DNA of 38,243 nucleotides from an uncultured bacterium (GTDB lineage Bacteria > Cyanobacteriota > Vampirovibrionia > Gastranaerophilales > Gastranaerophilaceae): the NCBI GenBank assembly GCA_949284415.1, contig CASDVM010000001.1, positions 1 to 38,243 on the forward strand. Direction: 5' to 3'. The position numbers and the translations under genes were made by a program. The notes below the pieces were generated by a model. It was not told the origin of the DNA. It saw only the letters and a list, made by a program, of their open reading frames with translations, and searched no databases. Numbering within the stretch: the first letter of the stretch is position 1; each line of letters starts with the position of its first letter. This document shows, one piece after another, positions 32,163-38,243 of the stretch.

Positions 32163-33704
32163 TTAGTCGGCAAGAGTTTTTCTTATGGTAAGAATTTTAA
32201 TATCATGTGCATGGCGCTGAAGGTAAGGATCTTTTACTGCCTGCTCCAAACTGTCAAGCATCTTAAATTTCAACTCGAACGGGAATTCTTCTTCCGGTAC
32301 TATTCTTATTTTATGGAGCAGTCTGTCATACACATTGTAATCGTCAAGAGCCATTAAATCTCTAAATTCTTTTTCGATATTTTGGTCGGGGAGAAGGTGT
32401 ACATAGCTTGCCAGATGCTCTCTTGATGCAGGTACTGCATATTGTTTGGCAATATCATAAAATTCTTTTATTTTTTCAGGTATTATTTGATCTTTAGGAA
32501 CATTCATGTCATCGTAGGCTTCAGGTACAGGCTTTCTTGCAAGAAGCGGAATTTCGTTCATAAGAATTGTTTGCGTAACTTCATCGTTTCTTGCCATAAG
32601 TTTTTCAAAATACTTTAATGCATCGTCGTGAGGCAGGTATTTAAGCACATAGCCGAGGGCCTGATCAACCATCGGAATATGCATACCTATGCATTTATTT
32701 ATATAAAAGTTTTTTCTGTCATCCCTGATATGTTTTATGGAAAGTGCAAGCCCTGCTTTTTTTTGAACATCATCAAAATTATTTTTATCTTCAAGCAATT
32801 TCCACCATTCAATTTCTCTATAATTTTTCGGTGTGCGTTTTATTTTATGAAGAACGGTTCTTGCGGTTTTACTTCCGTTTTTAATTCTGTTTACAACTCT
32901 TACACCGCCCCAGTCAATACTATATCCGTTGATTTTGTTGTGTCCGTTATGAGCGAGTTCTTCATCCGTAAGTTTTAGGCCTGCAGTATATTCATTCACC
33001 TTTTTTTTGTAAGGCGGAGTGTTTAAATCAATATAATTGTCAACCATATAACCTTTATTTATGTCTGCAAAATAGAATTTCCCGCGTTGAGTTTGTTCTC
33101 CCCACTGGTACAGCCAGTATTCGGCCGTATTCGGTTCGGCAAAATTGCCATGGCTTTTATATCTGTGCCAGTTAGGACCTCTGTCGGCTACGGTATGAAC
33201 TTTTAAAATATAATCATCATTTGTCTTGTTATCATGTACCCCGCGAATTCTATAAGCGCTGCCGTAATCGCCTTTTCCTAAAAATTCAAGGTCAATGTCT
33301 TCTTTTGTATTATTTAACTTATATTTTTGAAAAACACTGCGCAGTTTCTCTACTGATGAATTGCCGCGTCTGTTTTTAAATTCTATGTTTGAACTGTCAG
33401 CTCCGCTTCTAAAACCTCTGATTTCTTCGGCAATCTCCCCGAAAACATTCATAATTTCTTTTATTGCATTAACACGTTGCTTTTTATCTTTTGGCAGATT
33501 GTCAAATATCCCGCCGGGCAGCTGTCCTACTATTGTGCTTTGTTCGGGACGGCGTTTTTCTATAATATTTAAAATATCTTTTTTCCCGTCAGTATAAATT
33601 CTTTTTTTCATAAGTTTTGTAAGACCGGTAAAATTTTGTTGGCTTACATTTTCGCTATTATTTTTATTGTATAAATAATTATTTGTTATAGCAGAAACTT
33701 TCAT
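32163..33704 (-). CDS. Protein-kinase-like protein with N-terminal NFTG motif
   Basis: A 513-residue protein. It starts MKVSAITNN and has QNFTG (F25, G27). Residues 139-270 look like a minimal protein-kinase fold: Gly-rich loop GKGDYGSAY (143-151), Lys168 in YILKVH, Glu190 or Glu195 as helix-C candidates, a hinge-like GYMVDNYID, and HNGHNKINGYSIDWGG (252-267), where N256 and D264-W-G may replace the HRD/DFG metal site. A long helical C-terminal part follows (about 300-513), possibly HEAT-like. Kinase activity is inferred from motifs only. Such compact kinase-like proteins in host-associated bacteria are often effectors. No clear Shine-Dalgarno. Single gene. Confidence 0.68.
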   Translation of the reverse strand: MKVSAITNNYLYNKNNSENVSQQNFTGLTKLMKKRIYTDGKKDILNIIEKRRPEQSTIVGQLPGGIFDNLPKDKKQRVNAIKEIMNVFGEIAEEIRGFRSGADSSNIEFKNRRGNSSVEKLRSVFQKYKLNNTKEDIDLEFLGKGDYGSAYRIRGVHDNKTNDDYILKVHTVADRGPNWHRYKSHGNFAEPNTAEYWLYQWGEQTQRGKFYFADINKGYMVDNYIDLNTPPYKKKVNEYTAGLKLTDEELAHNGHNKINGYSIDWGGVRVVNRIKNGSKTARTVLHKIKRTPKNYREIEWWKLLEDKNNFDDVQKKAGLALSIKHIRDDRKNFYINKCIGMHIPMVDQALGYVLKYLPHDDALKYFEKLMARNDEVTQTILMNEIPLLARKPVPEAYDDMNVPKDQIIPEKIKEFYDIAKQYAVPASREHLASYVHLLPDQNIEKEFRDLMALDDYNVYDRLLHKIRIVPEEEFPFELKFKMLDSLEQAVKDPYLQRHAHDIKILTIRKTLAD

Positions 33705-33871
33705 AAAATAATTTAAGCACGGGCAAGTTTATTTTGCACGTTTTTTTTATTTAAAGCTTAATATTTTTAACATAAAATTTGCAATTTTACTATGTTCGTC
33801 ATAGCATAGACAAGCACGGTTTTTTTTATGTGCGGATAAGTGTAGTTAATACAATATATGGAATATTATTT

Positions 33872-34744
33872 ATGGCTTTAAATTTTCAGGAACTGGTTTT
33901 CAATTTACAAAAATTCTGGTCAGACTACGGATGTATAATTCAACAGCCCTATGATATTGAAAAAGGAGCCTCTACAATGAATCCGGCTACTTTTTTGCGT
34001 TCATTAGGCCCTGAACCATGGAATACTGCAATGATTGAACCTTGCAGGCGTCCGACCGATGCCAGATACGGTGAGAATCCGAACAGACTCGGACATTATT
34101 TCCAGTTTCAGGTTATTTTGAAGCCGTCTCCGGATAATGCCCAGGAACTTTATCTTAAAAGTTTGGAAGCCATGGGCATTGATCTCAAAGAGCATGATGT
34201 CAGATTTGTTGAAGATAACTGGGAGTCTCCGACTTTAGGCGCCGCAGGTGTAGGCTGGGAAGTCTGGCTTGACGGTATGGAAATTACACAATTTACTTAT
34301 TTTCAGCAGGTCGGCGGAGTCGAGGTCAAACCTGTGGCACTTGAATTGACTTACGGGCTTGAGCGCATTGCCATGTATCTTCAGAATAAAGAATCTGTTT
34401 ATGATATTTTGTGGAATGACTCTTTGAAATACGGAGATATTTATTTGCAGAATGAAATAGAACAATCTAAATATAATTTTGAAGTAAGTGATGCAAAAGC
34501 TTTGTTTACAATGTTTGATTTGTATCAAAAAGAAGTTGATAATTGTATTAATGCAAAGCTTGTTTTGCCTGCTTACGATTACGTTCTGAAATGTTCTCAT
34601 ACATTTAATCTGCTGGATGCAAGAGGCGTAATCAGCAAAGATGAAAGAATTAACTTTATTAACAGAGTCAGAACTATGGCTTCCGCTGTTGCAAGATTGT
34701 ATGTGGCACAGAGAGAAAAAATGGGTTTCCCTCTCTGTAAATAA
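33872..34744 (+). CDS. glyQ: Glycyl-tRNA synthetase alpha subunit
   Basis: A 290-residue alpha chain of the bacterial alpha2beta2 glycyl-tRNA synthetase, which holds the aminoacylation site. Family motifs: [55 protein letters not shown]-like text and [50 protein letters not shown]. Length matches (E. coli 303). The frame extends upstream to 33779 but the family start is MALNFQEL at 33872, preceded by a weak GGAA. No T-box (AGGGUGG) is seen upstream, only a short CTATG/CATAG hairpin. The beta-subunit gene glyS is not adjacent. Confidence 0.96.
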   Translation: MALNFQELVFNLQKFWSDYGCIIQQPYDIEKGASTMNPATFLRSLGPEPWNTAMIEPCRRPTDARYGENPNRLGHYFQFQVILKPSPDNAQELYLKSLEAMGIDLKEHDVRFVEDNWESPTLGAAGVGWEVWLDGMEITQFTYFQQVGGVEVKPVALELTYGLERIAMYLQNKESVYDILWNDSLKYGDIYLQNEIEQSKYNFEVSDAKALFTMFDLYQKEVDNCINAKLVLPAYDYVLKCSHTFNLLDARGVISKDERINFINRVRTMASAVARLYVAQREKMGFPLCK

Positions 34745-34810
34745 CTGCAAGGGGCTGATACCTGACCTCGCCCGCCTTTATTTAAAGGTCTGGAGAAATG
34801 GAGAAAATAA

Positions 34811-36403
34811 ATGGCAGAAAAATTTCACCGCGCGACATTTACTCGCAATTTTTTGAAAACTATCACGAGAATTAAAAATCCTGACGAGATGCTTGCTGAA
34901 GCTAAATCAGAAGGGCTTGAAAAAACACTTGGTGTTTTTGATTTAATCATTCTCGGTGTTGGAGCAATTATCGGTTCCGGAATTTTTGCAATTGTCGGTA
35001 TTGCAGCTGCCGGAAGTGCTGACGGTTCAGCTTTGGGTGCCGGCCCCGCTCTTGTTGTATCAATGGTAATAGCCGCAATTGCGTGCATTTTTTCAGCGCT
35101 GTGTTATTCTGAATTCGCAACAATGATTCCCGTTGCAGGCGGTGCATATACTTATACTTTTGCGACTCTCGGTGAGTTTGCCGCATGGATGGTAGGCTGG
35201 GTTTTGATGCTTGAATATGCAATCGGGTTTATTGCAGTTGCCTGCGCGTGGTCAAATCATTTTGTCCAGTTTTTGAGCGGATTTGAAAAAGTGCTGCCTG
35301 CTTGGCTCGCTCATCCGCCTGTTTGGCTTGTAAATGATGCTTTCAGTGCTGCCAAAATAGCATCTGAAGATGCGTCAGTTCATATTCCGACTTTGTCGGG
35401 ACTACCTGTATGTATTAATTTACCTGCAATTCTGGTTGTTCTTCTTACTACTTTTATTCTTGTCAGAGGGACAAAGGATTCAACCAAAATGGCAGGATTA
35501 ATGGTATTTATAAAACTTGCAGTTATTGCTTTATTTGTTATTGCTGGAGCATTTTTTGTCAAGCCCGATAACTGGACACCGTTTGCGCCAAATGGTGCTG
35601 CCGGAATTTTTGCTGGAGCATTTTTGATATTTTTTGCATATATCGGATTTGATGCTCTTGCAACAGCGGCGGAAGAATGCAAAAATCCGCAGAAAGATTT
35701 GCCAATAGGAATTATCGGCTCTTTAGTAATTACAACAGTTGTGTACGTTCTTGTTGCACTTGTTTTAACAGGTTTACAGGATACAAGTTCTTCTGTCCCT
35801 CTGGGCTTTTTAAAAGCTCCGATGGCTTATTGTATGTCATTGTTTAATATGAATTGGGCAGCAGGGCTGATTTCAATCGGATCGCTTGCGGGCTTAACTT
35901 CTGTACTGCTTGTTCTCGAAATGGCTGCTACAAGAATTCTGTATGCAATGAGCAGGGATCATTTTATTTCGCAGAGATTTCAAAAATTACATCCAAAGTT
36001 TAAGACTCCTGCGCTTTTGACCTGGACTGTCGGAATTCTTGCTGTTGTCGGTATTTTAACATTAAATCTTGATGTAGCTGCAGAACTTTGTAATTACGGT
36101 ACATTTACTTCATTCATTATAGTTTGTGTTGCTGTATTAATATTAAGAAAAACAGACCCTGACAGACCTCGACCATTTAAGGTGCCATTTTCGCCTGTTA
36201 CTCCCGCATTGGGTATAATTATCTGCGGAGGTTTAATGGTTTATAAATCTATGCAGCCTTCAGGTTCTGCACTGTTATTTCCGGTTTGGCTCGGTGTCGG
36301 TGCAATAATTTACCTTTTATACGGATTTGTAAGAAACAGACAGAATGAGAATAAAATTCATTACGAAAAAGTAGAACTTAAAAAACAAGAAATGATGAAA
36401 TAA
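34811..36403 (+). CDS. APC-family amino acid permease
   Basis: A 530-residue inner-membrane transporter of the cationic-amino-acid-transporter/YfnA branch, with about 12 helices. Helix 1 has VGAIIGSGIFAIVG, the unwound substrate-binding GSG motif. The loop FAYIGFDALATAAEECKNPQ (around 275-295) and LYAMSRDHF are family signatures, and KTDPDRPRPFKVPF precedes the last helices. Substrate unknown. GGAGAAAA precedes the ATG. Its stop overlaps the start of the next permease by one base, so they form one operon. Confidence 0.92.
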   Translation: MAEKFHRATFTRNFLKTITRIKNPDEMLAEAKSEGLEKTLGVFDLIILGVGAIIGSGIFAIVGIAAAGSADGSALGAGPALVVSMVIAAIACIFSALCYSEFATMIPVAGGAYTYTFATLGEFAAWMVGWVLMLEYAIGFIAVACAWSNHFVQFLSGFEKVLPAWLAHPPVWLVNDAFSAAKIASEDASVHIPTLSGLPVCINLPAILVVLLTTFILVRGTKDSTKMAGLMVFIKLAVIALFVIAGAFFVKPDNWTPFAPNGAAGIFAGAFLIFFAYIGFDALATAAEECKNPQKDLPIGIIGSLVITTVVYVLVALVLTGLQDTSSSVPLGFLKAPMAYCMSLFNMNWAAGLISIGSLAGLTSVLLVLEMAATRILYAMSRDHFISQRFQKLHPKFKTPALLTWTVGILAVVGILTLNLDVAAELCNYGTFTSFIIVCVAVLILRKTDPDRPRPFKVPFSPVTPALGIIICGGLMVYKSMQPSGSALLFPVWLGVGAIIYLLYGFVRNRQNENKIHYEKVELKKQEMMK

Positions 36404-37956
36404 TGGAATTAAAAAATATAATATTTAATGCTTTAAAAAAGAAAAGCCCCGATGAATTAATAGCCGTAAGCAAAAAGTCTGAATTGAAAAAGACATTAAA
36501 TGTGTTTGACCTTATTGTATTAGGTATAGGTGCGGTTGTAGGAACAGGAATTTTTACAATAATCGGTACGGCAATTCAGGGAGGACCTGAAAGCGCCGGC
36601 GCTGGACCTGCTATTATTATATCTATGGTGCTGGCTGCAATTGCGTGTGTTTTTTCAGCGCTGTGTTATTCTGAAATTGCCGCAATGATACCTGTTGCAG
36701 GAAGTGCTTATACTTATACTTACGCTACAATGGGAGAATTTATGGCATGGATGGTCGGGTGGATATTAATGCTTGAGTATGCTATCGGAAATATTACGGT
36801 AGCCTGTGCCTGGACAGGGTATTTTGTGCAATTTCTAAAGGGGTTTAAACATGTATTGCCTGATTTTATCGTAAATTTTCCCCTATGGTTAAGAACAGAT
36901 TACCGTTATATGTTTGCATACTGCGACAAATTCGGGCTTGATCCTCACACTCAGATGCCGTTTATTTTTGATAAAATCCCTGTGGCTATAAATATTCCCG
37001 CTATGGTAATTGTGCTTTTGCTTACAATTTTGTTGATAAAAGGTGTTAAAGAATCAACAAGATTCGCAAGCGTTATGGTTGGCGTAAATATGTTTATGAT
37101 TTTATCATTTATAGTTGTCGGCGCATTTTATGTTAAGCCTGAAAATTGGATGCCTTTTGCCCCGAACGGGTTTGAGGGCGTATTTATGGGCGCATTTTTA
37201 ATATTTTTTGCATATATCGGCTTTGATGCTATTTCCACAACAGCGGAAGAAACCGAAAATCCGCAGAGAGATTTGCCTATTGCAATTCTCGGTACTCTTA
37301 TAATTTGTACAGTTTTGTATGTGTGCGTAGCCCTTGTTCTAACGGGTAATGTGCCTCTGGGTCATATTGATGTTCAGGCGCCTATTGCGCATGCCATGAG
37401 GGCTATCGGTAAAGATTGGTTTGCTGGTTTAATCTCTATAGGTGCACTTTGCGCGTTGACTTCTGTCCTTTTGATTTATCAGCTCGGAACGACACGAATT
37501 TTATATGCAATGAGCAGAGACAGATTTTTGCCCAAATCATTAAGGTTAATTCACAAAAAATACAGAACACCGCATGTACTTACATGGATTTCGGGTATTG
37601 TCGTAATTATCTGTGCTTTATTTATGGATTTGAATATTTCTGCGGAACTTTGTAATTTCGGAACTTTTACATCATTTATAATAATCTGTATTGCTGTATT
37701 AATATTAAGAAAAACAGATCCAGACAGGCAACGTCCTTTTAAAGTCCCATTTTCGCCGTTATTCCCTGTTCTCGGAATAATAACATGCGGAGGTTTAATG
37801 ATTTATTCAATGAAGTTTTTATCAACTTCATCTTTGTATTTTCCGCTGTGGCTTTTGATGGGATTTGCAATTTATGCAGGCTACGGGTATAAGCAAAAAA
37901 GACTGGAGGAAAAAATTAAAGTTCAAAGAAAACCTAAGACAAAAGTTGAAGTTTAG
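36403..37956 (+). CDS. APC-family amino acid permease, tandem paralogue
   Basis: A 517-residue protein starting in the TAATG overlap with the upstream permease. It is close to it throughout: VGAVVGTGIFTIIG in helix 1, IAACVFSALCYSEIAAMIPV-like helix 3, FAYIGFDAISTTAEETENPQ, LYAMSRDRFLPKSL and KTDPDRQRPFKVPFSP. Helix 1 has GTG where the first copy has GSG, and the loop near residues 155-185 is longer with different sequence, so the substrate may differ. The pair is a recent tandem duplication. A promoter for the next gene begins just before its stop. Confidence 0.92.
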   Translation: MELKNIIFNALKKKSPDELIAVSKKSELKKTLNVFDLIVLGIGAVVGTGIFTIIGTAIQGGPESAGAGPAIIISMVLAAIACVFSALCYSEIAAMIPVAGSAYTYTYATMGEFMAWMVGWILMLEYAIGNITVACAWTGYFVQFLKGFKHVLPDFIVNFPLWLRTDYRYMFAYCDKFGLDPHTQMPFIFDKIPVAINIPAMVIVLLLTILLIKGVKESTRFASVMVGVNMFMILSFIVVGAFYVKPENWMPFAPNGFEGVFMGAFLIFFAYIGFDAISTTAEETENPQRDLPIAILGTLIICTVLYVCVALVLTGNVPLGHIDVQAPIAHAMRAIGKDWFAGLISIGALCALTSVLLIYQLGTTRILYAMSRDRFLPKSLRLIHKKYRTPHVLTWISGIVVIICALFMDLNISAELCNFGTFTSFIIICIAVLILRKTDPDRQRPFKVPFSPLFPVLGIITCGGLMIYSMKFLSTSSLYFPLWLLMGFAIYAGYGYKQKRLEEKIKVQRKPKTKVEV

Positions 37957-37974
37957 TCTGCAGCATGTTATAAT
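37946..37974 (+). promoter_or_regulatory. Sigma-70 promoter of the right-end G-tract gene
   Basis: TTGAAG (37946-37951) and TATAAT (37969-37974), 17-base spacer. It starts inside the last codons of the permease gene. AGGGAG (38002-38007) and the ATG at 38016 follow. Confidence 0.65.
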
Positions 37975-38015
37975 AAATTTAATAAGTAGTTAATAAATTT
38001 AAGGGAGCAATAACT

Positions 38016-38243
38016 ATGAAAAGATCAGATTATTTGAGAATTTCGGGGGGGGGGCATTTTTAGCTGACAGAGGGGCATTAAGCCAAGTTTTATACGGTAA
38101 TTTCATTGCGCATTTATTGCTCAATCCAAAATTTATCATAAAAAGATTGCGCACCATATGCGCAATGACAGGTCTTAATATTCAATCCCTCTCCCGCAAG
38201 GGGAGAGGAAAAAGTTCTTCACGCTTAACTTTTCACACTTCAC
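38016..38243 (+). CDS. Start of a G10-tract gene with repeat-made leader, probable phase-variable prepilin-like gene, partial
   Basis: Good promoter, AGGGAG and ATG. Nine codons in, a run of ten G (38045-38054) begins. As written the frame is MKRSDYLRISGGGHF and stops at TAG (38061). With one extra G the frame is open to the window edge (about 76 codons, no stop found), across an inverted repeat and a CCTCTCCC/GGGAGAGG hairpin that encode the leader. This copies the design of the left-end gene, where the same kind of leader ends in FTLAEVL. The prepilin part itself would lie beyond the window, so the product is inferred by analogy. A length error in the homopolymer is an alternative to a true off state. 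Confidence 0.55.
38045..38054 (+). repeat. Homopolymer tract G10
   Basis: Ten G in the tenth to thirteenth codons of the right-end gene, flanked by tc and ca as at 330-339. Adding one base (or removing two) opens the downstream frame. Confidence 0.9.
38103..38168. repeat. Inverted repeat TCATTGCGCA/TGCGCAATGA
   Basis: Ten-base perfect arms at 38103-38112 and 38159-38168. It lies in the leader of the right-end G-tract gene and is read in frame in the open state. Confidence 0.7.
38188..38208. repeat. Hairpin CCTCTCCC/GGGAGAGG
   Basis: Eight-base arms around a five-base loop. Similar in sequence and place to the 161-180 hairpin of the left-end gene. Confidence 0.65.

Noticed and set aside
33779-33871. 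T-box or other riboswitch before glyQ
   Set aside because: No AGGGUGG-type T-box sequence and no specifier structure; only a five-base hairpin is visible.
1-38243. CRISPR array, insertion sequence or prophage
   Set aside because: No regular repeat-spacer pattern, no transposase, integrase or phage structural gene was found on either strand.

Overview
The window is AT-rich, gene-dense bacterial DNA. It most resembles a gut Gastranaerophilales (Vampirovibrionia/Melainabacteria, the non-photosynthetic sister group of Cyanobacteria). This is inferred from the prepilin N-termini (FTLAEVLITLGIIGVV type), a large one-chain pyruvate:ferredoxin oxidoreductase that fits anaerobic fermentation, and many lone unknown genes with a short N-terminal Phe-containing motif. 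No rRNA gene is present, so the placement is not proven.

Layout. 1-365: the 5' part of an outward-facing prepilin-like gene with a C10 tract. 477-2360: mnmG. 2362-2643: a small unknown protein. 2815-9699: a 2,294-residue protein with a tandem duplication of a GHKL-ATPase-like domain plus a zincin-like domain. 9735-12075: tRNA-Gln, a sugar transporter and a small HExxH protein. 12346-15564: accessory genes (Cys-His-Asp papain-like protein, HD hydrolase, zeta-type kinase with a small partner). 15657-20879: tRNA-Asn, an ABC exporter, a Bax-inhibitor-1/YccA protein, a divergent XRE regulator/prepilin pair and mtaB. 21006-22339: two unknown genes. 22440-28733: nifJ, a RelA/SpoT-like protein, an RlmD-type methyltransferase and tRNA-Val. 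28921-33704: a small exported protein, a PHP phosphoesterase, a sigma-70 factor, a nucleotide kinase and a protein-kinase-like protein. 33872-37956: glyQ and two tandem APC amino-acid permeases. 38016-38243: the 5' part of a second outward-facing gene with a G10 tract.

Most notable signal. Both window ends carry the same architecture: a sigma-70-like promoter, a strong Shine-Dalgarno, an ATG, and a run of ten G (or C) about ten codons in. As written, the frame stops soon after the run. Adding one base opens the frame to the window edge, through palindromic repeats that become a long translated leader. At the left end that frame reaches a prepilin cleavage motif. This looks like a phase-variable prepilin family built from dispersed repeats. 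The prepilin at 18946 has an ordinary short leader and no tract, which makes it an internal contrast.

Second theme. Several single genes among the housekeeping genes encode proteins with a short [S/N]-F-x-[G/S/A] motif near the N-terminus, three of them starting M-x-[I/V]-[S/N]-x-I. Some carry effector-like domains (Cys-His-Asp, protein-kinase-like, HD). This may be a targeting signal or a shared N-terminal module. The giant GHKL/zincin protein and the HELKH protein have no such motif but also look like accessory, interaction-type proteins.
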